Position numbers and translations under genes: made by a program. A stretch of DNA of 64,000 nucleotides from Rhipicephalus microplus. Lineage: Eukaryota > Arthropoda > Arachnida > Ixodida > Ixodidae. Under the pieces are notes generated by a model. The model was not told where the DNA came from and did not search any database. It saw only the letters and a list, made by a program, of their open reading frames with translations. Below, piece after piece: positions 10,465-21,881 of this stretch. The DNA is taken from positions 199,925,692 through 199,989,691 of the forward strand of contig NC_134710.1 in NCBI RefSeq assembly GCF_043290135.1, given 5' to 3'. Positions within the stretch are counted from its first letter, which is position 1, and the number at the start of each line of letters is the position of its first letter.

Positions 10465-10822
10465 TGCCAGGAGGAACCGTCTGATCGGGAGTAATGCGCT
10501 AGTGAACGGAAACATACACAGACCGCTGACATCAGAAAGGTGAAGGGGAGAGGGGGGAGAGAGATGGGGGGGAGTGGAGGGAAAAGTGGAAGGGGGGCAC
10601 CCGAGGGGCGTTCACCGTATATTATTTTTATCTTTTTTCTTTTTTTCTTTCCTTTTCTTTTCTTTTTTTTCTTTTTTTTTCCTCTTACCTTGCCCTCTGA
10701 TTCGAGATTGTATAAAGCTGAGCACCGACAAACTGTATCTTTATTCCTGATGAAGGCCAGACTCTAGGCCGAAACGTCGAAATAAACCACGTTGTGACCG
10801 CTCACGGAGGATCTACTAGACT
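10465..10822 (+). repeat. Right inverted terminal repeat of Penelope-like element
   Basis: Reverse complement of 7164-7525. It contains a T-rich pyrimidine tract (about 10625-10685), a hammerhead motif, and ends CTACTAGACT against the right-hand (TA)n tract. Confidence 0.93.
10740..10786 (+). ncRNA. Hammerhead ribozyme motif (right arm, sense)
   Basis: Stem I strand TTTATTC (10740-10746), core CTGATGA (10747-10753), stem II GGCC...GGCC (10754-10770), GAAAC, GTC triplet ending at 10778, then GAAATAAA (10779-10786) as the partner of stem I. Cleavage is predicted after C10778. The stem II loop differs by one base from the left-arm copy. In the sense transcript it lies downstream of the RT frame. 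Confidence 0.85.
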
Positions 10823-10823
10823 G

Positions 10824-10828
<5 letters not shown>

Positions 10829-10908
<80 letters not shown>

Positions 10909-10924
10909 GAGAGAGAGAGAGAGA
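10829..10924. repeat. (TA)n followed by (GA)n
   Basis: About 76 bp of TA repeat directly after the Penelope right arm, then a short GA run to 10924. Confidence 0.97.
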
Positions 10925-11033
10925 TAGCATAGGGGAATGAAATAAAGCTAAAAGCTGTCTATGTATCGGAACTTCTCGGTGATATGAAAGTGAGTTATTT
11001 GATCACTTCCACCTTGAACCTCGCACCAAGCGG

Positions 11034-11053
11034 TTGGATGGATGGATGGATGG

Positions 11054-11084
<31 letters not shown>

Positions 11085-11090
11085 CATGGA
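11034..11090 (-). repeat. (GGAT)n, tail of LINE
   Basis: GGAT units with two variant units, at the 3' end of the minus-strand LINE. Simple-repeat tails are common in LINEs that lack poly(A). Confidence 0.9.
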
Positions 11091-11223
11091 TATGGCTGTA
11101 CCCTTTAGATCGGGCGGTGGCAAGCGCCACCAAGCCGTAATACTTATAGAACCAAACACTATATTTTTTTTTCCTTAAAAAGTGAGTTTGAGGATTCGTA
11201 CTTTGCAGTGAAGAGTTTAATTT

Positions 11224-12666
11224 TCACTCGTGCCTTGACTTTAGCCACCTATCACATAACCTCCTTCTAGTTAAGTCTACCCGCTTAAAGTCTATTTTGC
11301 CCTCCTGGTCCCTATACCCCAGTGCTTTGAAAAACTCTGCGCCATCATCCTGAACTATAGGGCGAAGCCCTTTACAGAACATTATCAAGTGTTTGGCAGT
11401 TTCTTCTTCCTCTCCACACGCACTGCATACTGTGCCTATCCCTTCGTATTTGGCCCGGTATATCTTGGTTCGCAGTACTCCCGTCCTGGCCTCAAACAGT
11501 AGAGAACTACCCCGAGTATTATCATAGATCCTTTCCTTGGCAATTTCCTGCTTAAAAGTGCGATATATCTCAAGTGCGAACTTCTTAATCATGCCCATTC
11601 TCCGCATGTCAGTCTCCGTTTCCTTCACTTTCTTCTTAACCGATAGTTCTTTTTGGTTTGGCCACCTGCTGTTTTCTAAGTATTTACCAGTCAATTTTTT
11701 GGTTCGCTTCCTCCATTTTGTATCGACATTCTTCATGTACATGTAGCTGAATACCTTCCTAGCCCAACGCTCCTGTCCCATTTCTCTCAATCGCTTCTCA
11801 AATGTTATCTTGCTGCTAGCTTCCCTGCCCTCAAATGATGTCCATCTCATATCACCTTGTACTCCCTGATTTGGTGTATTCCCGTGAGCTCCTAAAGCAA
11901 GCCTACCTATTCCACGTTGCTTAATTTCTAATCTTGCTTGAACTTCTGATCTGATGCACAAGACCCCATTGCCGAACGTCAGACCAGGAACCATGACCCC
12001 TTGCCATATTCCTCTCACAACATCATACCTATCGTAATTCCACAGTGCCCTGTTTTTCATTACCGCTGCATTCCTGTTACCTTTAGTGGTCACGTATATT
12101 TCGTGTTCCCTCAGGTACTCGGTCCCATTGCTTATCCATACGCCCAGATATTTGTATTTATCTGTTATCTCTAGCGTTACCTCCTGTATTCTAAGCTCAC
12201 TACCTTCGTTGTCATTGAAAATCATGACTGCTGATTTTTGCTTACTGAATCTAAAATCTAACCTATCTCCCTCATTACCGCAGATGTCCATCAATCTCTG
12301 CAAATCTTCCTTGTTGTTGGCCATTAGCACTTTATCTTCTGCGTACATTAATGCTGGTAGTGCCTGATCAATAAGTTTTCCTTGTTTGACTAAAGAGAGG
12401 TTGAAGCCCAGTCCACTTCCCTCTAATTTTGCCTCTAATCTTTGTAGGTACATCATGAATAATAAGGGTGACAGGGGGCACCCCTGCCTAAGCCCCTGTT
12501 TTACCTCTGCAGGCTTGGATACCTGTTTTTCCCACTTTATAACTACCTTGTTACCTTTATAGATACCCTTTAAACGATTAGTGACTACAGGTTGCACGCC
12601 TAGTGTGTCCAGTATTCCCCACAATTCCTCTTGAACCACGCTATCGTACGCTCCCTTGATATCCAA
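11224..12666 (-). pseudogene. LINE reverse transcriptase C-terminal part
   Basis: 480 codons with RT motif A (DIKGAYDSV at the start), GLRQGCPLSPLLF at about residues 58-70 (motif B), and a motif C that reads YAED at residues 108-111 instead of the usual YADD, so the first metal-binding Asp is Glu. The thumb and a long basic region follow, then a zinc-knuckle-like CSACGEEEETAKHLIMFC near the C terminus. It ends at the TGA 11224-11226. The start is not a real initiation site: the frame joins the upstream RT block through a 1-nt shift. Confidence 0.92.
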
Positions 12667-13618
12667 AAATGCTAGCCACAGGGGCCTGTGTTCCTTTAGT
12701 GCTATTTCGATGCACTACGTCAGTGAGAACAGATTGTCTTCCAACCTCCTGTGTTTCCGAAACCCATTCCGCAGAAACCCCCAGCGCCCCCTCATTCTCT
12801 ATCCATGCCTGCAGTCTTTCCTTTATAATCTGCATCGCCAGCCTGTAGACCACTGATGTCACTGTTATAGGACGGTAAATGTTTATGTCAGCTTTGTCCC
12901 CCTTTCCTTTATAGATCATGCTCACCCTGCTAAGTTTCCATCCATCTGGAACTTCACCATCGATTATTATTTTGCTCACTGCCTCTCTCAAAGCCTGCTT
13001 AGACTTCGGACCTAATGTCTTTATCAGCCTAATTGGAATGCCATCTGGGCCTGTTGATGTACTACTAGGAACCCTTTTCTCAGCCCTTTCCCACTCTCGT
13101 TGTGAAAATGTAGCCATTGCACCACTTGATTTGTCCTTGTCTATTGTGGTGCATAAAGTACTTCTTTGTTGAAATTTTTCTGTCACCCTTGTTCTTATAT
13201 ATTCAATAGCTTCGTCCCCTTCTAGCCTATCACCTTGGGCTGTAGTTATAAAACTCTGCCCTAGGCTCGCCTCACTTCTTAGGGAGTTTAGATGGTTCCA
13301 AAATTTCGCAGCTGCATTTCTATCTTTTTTATGTACTTCTGCCAGCCACTGAGCTCCCTTTCTTCTAATCTTTTCATTGATCAGAAGGGATGCATCCCTT
13401 CTACAGCTTAGAAAGATTTCCCATTTTCTTTCAACATCATCTGTCGGTTCACCCCGCTGCTTAGCATGTCTATGTTCCCTAGAGGCTTCCTGACGGTTTT
13501 CTATGGCTCTTTTAACTTCCTCATCCCACCAACTTTTGGGTTTGTGCCTTCTTTTCCGGGGTGTCTTGTCACGCGTCTTAGCAAGCTCTAGCTCAAAGAG
13601 TCTAATTAGATTCGTGTA
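12641..13618 (-). pseudogene. LINE linker and RT N-terminal part
   Basis: Open on the minus strand from just after the TGA at 13619-13621 down to 12641. It includes a basic linker with KPKSWWDEEV and FWNHLNSLR, then RT fingers: STGPDGIPIRLIKTLG, VPDGWKLSRVSMIYKGKGD and IYRPITVTSVVYRL. It runs into a 1-nt shift at a C-run near 12680, beyond which the next block continues the palm. Confidence 0.88.
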
Positions 13619-14191
13619 TGTTCACACTGTCTTATTATCCTCCGTGATTGCTTTCTGAATTCGATTAGTGGCTATTTCAATTTGCCTTTCTGGATAAAAA
13701 TTTTCCTGTAGTTGCTCATCTTGTCTTTTTCCCACTTTCACTGCTCTTCCAAAACTTAGCTTGATACGTTTGTGATCACTACCCAGACTTCTGGAGCCAC
13801 CTTGATCTATGTACATTCCCCTGAGCTTATTATACATCCTATGTGACATCAGTGCATAATCTATCGTCGACTGCAGCCTTCCTACTTCCCATGTTATTTG
13901 CCCTTCACACTTCTCGGTACTGTTGCAAATGATCAAATGAAGCCTTTCACACATATCCATGATCATTTTGCCTGTCGGGTCGGTATACCCATCTATGTCT
14001 TCTATGTGCCCTTTCATGTCTCCTAGTATAATTATCTCGCACTCTCTTCCTAACTCCTTAATTCCTTTGATATACACTCTACCATTGCCTGGTTTTCCTC
14101 TCAGGCCTATGCTCCCGTCCACAAGTACACAAAACCAAGGAGTGTCATTTGACCTGCCACTTTCCCTTTTAGCCATAAATGTTCCTTGCAC
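13619..14191 (-). pseudogene. LINE endonuclease, C-terminal part
   Basis: Apurinic endonuclease-like domain of the LINE. It carries IIILGDMKGHIED (the GDxN-type region, with Asn replaced by Lys), STIDYALM and SLGSDHKRIKL (the SDH catalytic motif). It is in frame with the linker block and separated from it only by the TGA at 13619-13621. Confidence 0.85.
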
Positions 14192-14288
14192 TCCTGCTTG
14201 ACCCTTTGCCAGTCTGTACTTTTATGAATGAATGCCCCAATACCACCCCCCTTTCTGTTGCCTTCTGTTCAATTACATTTTTTCACGC

Positions 14289-14800
14289 CTAGTCCGGATT
14301 GTTCGGAGGTTGTTCTATGTCCCTGAGATATGTTTCTACAAAACCGTATACCATCGGCCTCTCTTTCCTTAGCTGTTCTTCTATCTCTTCCCACTTCAGC
14401 CTGTTCCTACCACCCTGCATGTTAATATACCCTATGTCTGAATTGGCCCGGCGCTCGTGGCTACGTCTATTTATGCCCCGGACTCTACCTATCTTAGATA
14501 ATTGTGCCACTTTGGAATCGTATCTGTCCATACTACCTGTCGAAGAGTCTCCCTGGTTGTTTTCCTCGTCACTAGCTATCCTGCACCCCGAAGGGCTCGC
14601 TTGCCCCCAAAAGAGCTACTGCGCGTCTTGCAATTCGCCAACCCACCTCATGACATAGCCGCCCATCGAAGTGAATTCTGTCTCGTTGAAAACCACACCA
14701 CCTATGCACCTCTCTGTTTATTTCCACCACCTCAAAACCTTTCTCTCGACTAATCCGCCATATCTCTTGCCGGTCAGCGCGGAGCGGAGCGCCTCTCGTG
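14289..14800 (-). pseudogene. LINE 5' coding part and start of endonuclease
   Basis: The block 14289-14531 reads GYINMQGGRN, then VYGFVETYLRD, matching the first strand and the catalytic Glu of the endonuclease. Upstream the coding sense shifts frame near 14570 and can be followed to about 14800 (IHFDGRLCHEVGWRIARRA). The next 400 bp are also open but unlike a LINE, so the 5' end is a guess. Confidence 0.65.
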
Positions 14801-14899
14801 TGCGTTTGGTGAACTAGCGGGTAAGCGAAGTGACAGCTGTTGTTGGGGCCTTCACCGTTTGTTCTGCTAAAGCATGGCTGCTCCGCCAAATCATACTTC

Positions 14900-17800
14900 C
14901 TTTGCTGTGAAGGTATTTTCACTCGTGATATGCCTATACAAATCGCTAATGTGGTACGCTTCTCAAGATTCCCAGCCGCCACACCTGGTTCTCCCAAACG
15001 TTTACGCCTCATGTTTTCTTTCTTTTTCTTCATGTGATTTCTGCAAGCAATAAATTTTAGCCTAGCCATGAATAAAATTTTGAAATGGTGCTGAAGTTCA
15101 TACAACAATGCTACTGATTTGCAGGGGCATTGGCAGAAAGTTTTGTGGGAGGAGGCGGAAGTGACTACCTTGATCTGAAATGGGTGCCGAGCAGGCATAA
15201 TTTCCTTTTGGGCTCTGTATGTCTATAAAAGAACCGAGAGGAACGGGAGGACACGAGCCCGGTTTAGCACTGCCTCGTTACGTCACTGTTTGTTACTTTG
15301 CACCCCGTCGCTAAAATGTTCCCGTTGCTCATGCGATTGTTTTTGATCAGCCTAAAAGTTAGGCGCCACCAACCTAGGGATGAATGTGTGGTAAAGTCTT
15401 ACATAACAGCTTTAAATGTGAGATAGGTTGCATTCGCTAGTCACTTGAAAACAAAATTTAGTGCGCAGTTTGCCCATTTTATAGTAACGGCATATCATTC
15501 AGGTGTTGCCAGCACCATTGCTTTCTTGTGCTAGCCTACATAAGTCGCCAATACGCCGCCCTAGTTTTTACTCATTTGCAACCGAGCTTCTTCACGTCAC
15601 TCTTGCAGGCAAATTAGAAAGCGTTCAAATAGCGTTTTCAGCAATTAGTGCCCCAAGGAACCACAACTATGAAATCTCTACTTTTGTCCGGAGGTACTGA
15701 TATGAAGCTTAACCCCCTTTTTATCGCTAGGCGACTCAATACCCCGGCACCACTTTTTATCTTTCTTGGCTCAAAATTCTAGCACGTCACAGGAAGTTTT
15801 CTTTGTGACTACAATTGGCACAATATTTAAAACCATCTATATTTTATAATTGACTTTCTTAAGCAAACTTTGAGCTGATCAGAACAATTGTGTCAGTCAC
15901 GGGAAAGTTCTGGTTAGCCGACAACGGATTAGTTCTGGGAACACCAGCGTGTATCCGAAATTTTGCCCATGCATGTGCCAAGGTTCATTATTTTTGAGAT
16001 CACATGCAGAAAAGACAGAAAACACGAAAAGCAAAAGCTGGATAGTACGAGGCGCTGTAGCGGCACGTATCGAAAGCCGTGCGTGATTTTTAATTTGCGT
16101 GCGCATAGTGAGAGCAAAGTTAGCTCCACCACAAAGCAAAAGCGATTCGATGGAGCCGCTGTGCTTTAGCAGACGACGCGGCTAAGGCCCCACCTACAGC
16201 TGTCACTAGGCCTGCGCGCCAGTTCGGCAAGCGTCCACGAGAGGCGCTTCGCAGAGCACTTGCCGCATGGTGCGAAGTTCAATGTGGAAGTGGACGCCTC
16301 TGTACGTACAGCTTACTTTCGCAACTCGACCGCTTCTTTAGGGAGGGGTAAGTCATTAAAGCAAAGCAGGCAGGTGCGCTGGTTACCTAATTTCAATGTT
16401 GCCTCCATTAGCTGCCTTGCGCTTCACATTCACGAAGGGCACTCTTGATGCATGACCGTCGATACCACGCTCAGCCTACACAGGAAGCAAGTGTGCGCCA
16501 AGCTAACTAACGTGAAGGAGGTGTCCATGGCGCACTGATTCTCATCACCTTTGGCCGCTCCTAAATTACTGCGTCATTTGGGTGCCCCGTCACGGCACCG
16601 AAAATGGGCTTTTACATATATCTTGTGTCAGCTTGTCTTTCGCTCTTGCACTTCCGGCAAGGGACAACAAACGCCTTCGACTGTCATTGGAGAAGGGGCG
16701 TGCGAACCGATAGCGTGCCCGCTTGATCTTCTGTCATTATACCTGCGTGCTCCTTGCGTAAGCGGAAATACTCCGCATTGGCGTCCTCAGTATACTTCAC
16801 ACACAGGCACTTGATGCCCGACGTTACCAATACCCCCATTCATCTCGCAATGAAGAGGAGTGGTGTTGTAGGCCCTCTAGTTGTTTGAAAAATAGGATAC
16901 CAAGAGCGAGCCCCGTGTTGGTGTCTGTGTTTTGCAAACCCGACTATGTGGATCCATTTGTCGATGAGCTTGTACATTGGGGTGACCCATTTATTTGTAA
17001 GACCCGGTAATATGAAACGCTTACAGCGCTACCCCCCCCCCCAAAAAAAAAGTGAAGCCCCTAAAATAACTCTTGTCACGTGGTCATGACGTTGAAAGAA
17101 GCAGCAGCCAGTAAGCTTAAGACGAAGCTCTTCATTGGAACGAGTCTGGTCCCGAGAACCGGATATGCCATTGAAGTCTTCCTTCATGAAGTAGTCGAAC
17201 ACCCCAGTGCAATTCGAGCATGACTTTTGCTATGGTGTTAAAACGAAGACAAGTCTCGCGTATTAGGAAAGCCTGAGAAGTGTTCGGAGCAGTGCGCTGC
17301 TGTGAAACGAGACAATTTTAAAGTTTAAAGCACTTGACTGACCACGGATAGAATATTTGTCAACGAAAACCACATTTCACTCCAAGCATTTATATACCTA
17401 GGAAAAACTTGGCTCGACTACTTCATTCATCCTTGACTTGCGATCGCTCACGGGAAGTTTCTATGATAGCTTTCTTTTGTTCTTTTGATGCTCTGAATGG
17501 CTTCAGTGCGTTTCTCATTTTTCCAGAAATATTGAAACAAGTCAATGTGTACTGCCTTGGTCTGGATAACCTTATTTCTTATTCGTCAATGTTTCTTTCT
17601 TGTTTTGGAGCCTTTTCTTGCAAACGTCACCTGTGTAAACTGTTCTGCTTTTTGGCTGACGAACTCTTTCCAAGTCTTATTATTCGTTGAAGTGATTCCG
17701 GCACATTTAGCACGGTCTGTAACTAAGACATATTAGTAAAAAAGTGAAGCCAGAATGTCAATGACCTGTAGAAAGAGGTTGGGCTTGGGCAATAGCACAC

Positions 17801-20485
17801 ATAGGCTGAGTGAATGCAGGAGAACAGTGGGACAAGGCGCGCTATGCTCTTTGCGCGTCTGGATAACTTTTTTCGAGCCGTAACCGACAGCGCAAGTATA
17901 CTGCCTCTGGCACAGTTGAGTCTATTCACACAGCATGCCTTACAGAAGCCTCTCTAATTGAGCTAACATTCCCAAGACCTATGAAAACTCGATAAGGACT
18001 AATGAAGACGCTCGAGCTGAATAATTTACGTGCTCATTTGCATGTCAGAGGAGCACGTCGTAAGTAAGAAGCTGCCGCGAGAACAGTGGCGAGTGCGCGC
18101 AATTGTTAGCAAGGCCGTGCGAAGTCGACGGTAGAAACAGCTGCGCCTGTTTCCGCTTCCGCCTGACACCCTGAACCCTCACTGCCAGCTGTTGAAGACC
18201 GATTTGTTCTCCGAATGAGGAGAAAGCACTGTCAGTACGAGGCTTGACTCTCGAGAAGGCGCCGCTCAAGCAACACACATCGCACTCACATGAACGTGCG
18301 CGTTTAGCTTCTTTTTTTTTACATTCTCTTTACTGAACAAAAATTTCTGTTTGCTTAAACGCAACTCGGTGCATTTTACCGGCATTATTTCTGGTGTATG
18401 CACACAATTATTGAACAACAAGCACCCAACCTATGACTCTAAAAATGGAAGCTATATGCAAGCTAATCCTGTGACCAAAAGTCATGCATCCTGCAGGATG
18501 CGTGACTGAAGGACAGAAAATCGGTTAATTTATTTTGTGATCACATGAATACGTGAATGTGAATCTGTACAATTGGATGACTGACGTTCAATGCCGTTCC
18601 TGTAATAAAAAAACAAAAAATGGAGGCTTATCAAAGAAACAAATACGAGAAACCGAGAGTGATCAAAGGTTGATATTAAAAGGTACCATGCATGTGTTGC
18701 CGGTTCAAAACCTTATCCTTTTTTCCTGGGTGCTCTACGGGGAAGAAAGATGGCTTTAATGCTTTCGTGTCGTCATATTTTTTATAATATATGGGCATTC
18801 ACTGAGCTATACATGCACTTTTGCAGTATAGGGATACTATTATTTCTGCTTTGTAAGTGAACAGGCACGCCAAACATGTGTAAAGTGGCCGTTGGCAGCT
18901 ACTTCCTGTCATACTGACTACTTTAGTACTCACATCTGGCAACAAAAACTTAAGGCTGGCGTCATGGCAAATTTTTTCACTTCAATTTCTATGTTGGCTT
19001 GTTTAATAGGCGATTTTTTTATTACTTGAATGTAAAATAACAATCAAGTCTAAAGACCACCCACTCTTTTCAAACTTTTATGTGGAGTCAGCTGGAGCGC
19101 GCGTGTCCTTATACCCAACCAGCATGCTGCTGTGCATCGAGTCACCTACACGGAACGCCCGGCGCGCCTGCTGAAACGGGGTGAAACAAGTTGTGTGAAT
19201 TTCGGCAAACGTGTGCCGCACGTTTGACAACATTCGCGCAGCATACGCTGCCCACTATCTACTAAAATTTTAGTTTCTAATATGCTGACAGTGGAGCGCG
19301 TGTGTGCGTGTAAGTTTTCAAGAAAATGAATATGAGGATGTAAGGTGTTACTGGCGCAAGGCAAAAAAAAAAAGAAGAGCCGTGCTAAATTGAAGTTGAC
19401 TTGTTATTATGGCAACTCTACCAATCAGTTTCAGTCTGCTGTTTCATACAAAAACTGCCTCTGCATTGAATGTTCCTTCTGACTTGCTGTCTAGAATGTT
19501 TGGAGATTACCCCGTTTCTGGATAAACCTTCATCTAATCTGCATAAAATATATGCAGGTGCACTTTGAATACCAACATATTTGGTGTCCTGATGTTAGAA
19601 ATTATTTCCTATGAAAATAAATGCCATGAAGTGCAAATCAATGCATATCTCTCAATAGACACACTAACAGCCCTTCTATTTATCTCTTCAACAGCGTTCG
19701 ATAACAGCTTCTTATTTGTTTTATGAATATTTGAGTGTTGAAATTTCATGTATTATAAACAGGATCATACTCACTGACAATATTAGAAACAATGTTAGCG
19801 GCAATCTTCGTTCATGAAAATCAAGTAATAAAGAAGCCAGGGCTTCAGTTTTTGTTGGTTTGCATCAACATCGTGGGAAGCAAGGAAACGAGCCCTCCAA
19901 ATTCTCCTTATTTACGCTTATTCTTGGGTACTAACTTCTGTCAAAACATTTCCATCACTCGTTTTTTAGTTCAGCACATTGTAAAACCTGAGTATTACTA
20001 AAACTTGATATATTGCTTCATTTGAACTCTAGCGCATGCAAAATGATTCACTGCACACGGGAAGTTGTTCGGAATAATTCTGTTGGATTTATTCGATCTG
20101 ACTACAATAGCACTAACAGTGTAAGTTGACCGCCACTAAATTCAGTTTTTTCTCTCTATTACTAACAGCTCAATGAAATTCTTGCCACTCGAAACATACT
20201 ACCCTAGCCTTCATGACGACACGTTTATGTTATCACCGCACTATATGTCCCATCGTTTTGGTTAGTGTTATAACTTAGGTATTTTATTTGGAAAAGCCAA
20301 AGCATTTTCCGGAGCTTTCGTATATTGCACTGAACGAACGAGTGGAATCACTTTCCTTTCTGATCAACTTGCGATAATCATCATTTTCAGGAGGCAGCAG
20401 TGACTATTACACAAATACTGCATGGCTTTGTGTTTGCGCATGTTCCTCTTTACTCAATGTGTTCTGTTTTTTTTCTGTGTTTTAT
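14900..20485. other. 5.6 kb without a recognisable gene
   Basis: Only short open frames. There is a TATAAAAG-like string at about 15222, a C/A homopolymer stretch at about 17032-17050 and poly-A at about 19365. No exon, tRNA or mobile element was recognised by eye. Confidence 0.5.
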
Positions 20486-20499
20486 GCGCCTCATGTAAT

Positions 20500-20735
20500 T
20501 TTTTTTTCTTTGGGGTTTGACGTCCCAAAACCACCATTTGATTATGAGAGACGCCGTAGTGGAGGGCTCCGGAAATTTTGACCACCTGGGGTTCTTTAAC
20601 GTTCACCCAAATCTGAGTACACGGGCCTACAACATTTCCGCCTCCATCGGAAATGCAGCCGCCACAGCCGGGATTTGATCCCGCGATCTGCGTGTCAGCA
20701 GCCGAGTACCTGAGCCACTAGACCACCGTGGCGGG
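20500..20735 (-). mobile_element. Ruka-like tRNA-derived SINE
   Basis: Minus-strand copy with the tRNA-like head (A box in GGTGGTCTAGTGGCTCAGG, B box in GGGATCAAATCCC), the conserved body (CGATGGAGGCGGAAATG, GTTAAAGAACCCCAGGTGGTC) and an A-rich tail rather than the (ATCA)n seen in other copies. A 14-bp direct duplication, GCGCCTCATGTAAT, flanks it at 20486-20499 and 20736-20749. Confidence 0.93.
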
Positions 20736-20749
20736 GCGCCTCATGTAAT

Positions 20750-21240
20750 GCTCTTGGCAGTAAGAGAACATTAATAATTAAATTAATAAACTCGTAATTT
20801 GCTTCTTGTCTAAAGAGCATGCGACAGTAAAAAATGTCGTTTTCTACGTTTTTTCATAACGAAATATTATTATTAAATAATTAAAAACGTGGTCATAAAG
20901 CTAAATACCATGACAACAATGGCTATTTTTAGCTTGAACTGTGACTGCTTATCAAACCTGCCATAGGGCAACTCAGTACATGAAAATTAGCTTCAAGCTT
21001 GTAAGCATAGCCGACAGATGACATTGAAGTATAACGTAGACGTCAGTTTACACTGTTCACCTGAGCGCATCGCCTGTTACAACAGCTGCCATTTTTGTTT
21101 TCTTCTTAAGCTTTTGAATGCAAAGCATTTCTTTGCGTACTGCAAGCACTTTTGTGTCTATCTGCGTATATATCTATGCGCTTATATCTAGGTGCAGCTG
21201 TGGTCCCACCCTTAACTAGGCGTGAACCAAAATTTGGACG
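20750..21240. other. No gene seen
   Basis: AT-rich sequence with no coding signal. Confidence 0.5.
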
Positions 21241-21249
21241 AGAGGGTAA

Positions 21250-21578
21250 GATGGTTTGATGAATATGACGTGCTGCTCAAGACATGAAAAATGTGACAAT
21301 GCCGTCGTGCACGCCGTCACTTTCCGCCAAACAGTGACACGTACTTGCCAGCGGATATGTGCCTTTGGCGTGCACGTATGAGCCACGGATGATTGACACT
21401 CAGTATCTACCCAGGAACGGCCAGAACAGACATGGGTAATTTTAACAGAAAGTGCTAGGAAAAAGCTTATATCAGTAACGTTGGCCCGGTGAATGCAAAA
21501 AATAAATGTCAGGGTCCCAGCAAGAATCAAACCACAGCATTCTGCATGCCAATCAAACATTCTACCAAGGAGCCCCGT
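21250..21578 (-). mobile_element. Possible tRNA-headed SINE of another family
   Basis: On the minus strand 21578 downward reads GGCTCCTTGGTAGAATG...GGTTTGATTCTTGC, resembling A and B boxes of a tRNA-derived head. A non-coding body follows. Only one copy is in the window, so the ends are not defined. Confidence 0.45.
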
Positions 21579-21834
21579 CAGGTCTCGGAACTACTTTCCA
21601 AATAGACGCTAATGTTGATAAAACATCAATGGTGGTTGGAGCTGTAGGTAGGTGCGATCTACCGAAGTTTATTGATGTAGCACTGAGCAGGGCTCCTATC
21701 CTTAGGAGCATCAGCGCTTCATATCAGCTTATCACTTCAGGTGTTGCTGATACTCATGTTCTCTTTGACATGACTACGCAAGTGCAAACAATATACAACC
21801 TTGCATTTTTTCAACATATGTTTGTGCGTGCGAC

Positions 21835-21837
<3 letters not shown>

Positions 21838-21881
<44 letters not shown>

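Larger units (their letters stand above)
7164..10822 (+). mobile_element. Penelope-like element with inverted terminal repeats
   Basis: A 3.66-kb Penelope-like retroelement. A single long frame encodes a reverse transcriptase joined to a GIY-YIG endonuclease, the diagnostic combination. It is bounded by terminal repeats of about 360 bp in inverted orientation (7164-7525 and 10465-10822), each with a hammerhead-ribozyme motif and a purine/pyrimidine-rich tract. Terminal repeats in direct or inverted arrangement and hammerhead motifs are known for this class. The right flank is a long (TA)n tract and the left flank is (TA)n plus 39 bp. The uninterrupted frame and the similar arms suggest a relatively recent insertion. 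Confidence 0.95.
11034..14820 (-). mobile_element. Non-LTR retrotransposon (LINE, EN+RT), inactive
   Basis: A minus-strand LINE of about 3.7 kb with an apurinic-type endonuclease, a reverse transcriptase and a C-terminal CCHC-like knuckle but no RNase H. This suits an R1/I/Ingi-like group; I cannot fix the clade. It is broken by at least a frameshift near 14570, one between 14291 and 14191, a TGA at 13619-13621 and a 1-nt shift near 12680. Its 3' UTR (11219 down to about 11091) leads into a tetranucleotide array that reads (ATCC)n on the element strand and probably is the element tail. The 5' limit is uncertain; coding-like sequence is traceable to about 14800. Confidence 0.9.

Noticed and set aside
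15215..15235. TATAAAAG string as a promoter
   Set aside because: No downstream coding frame or start codon with support on the plus strand.
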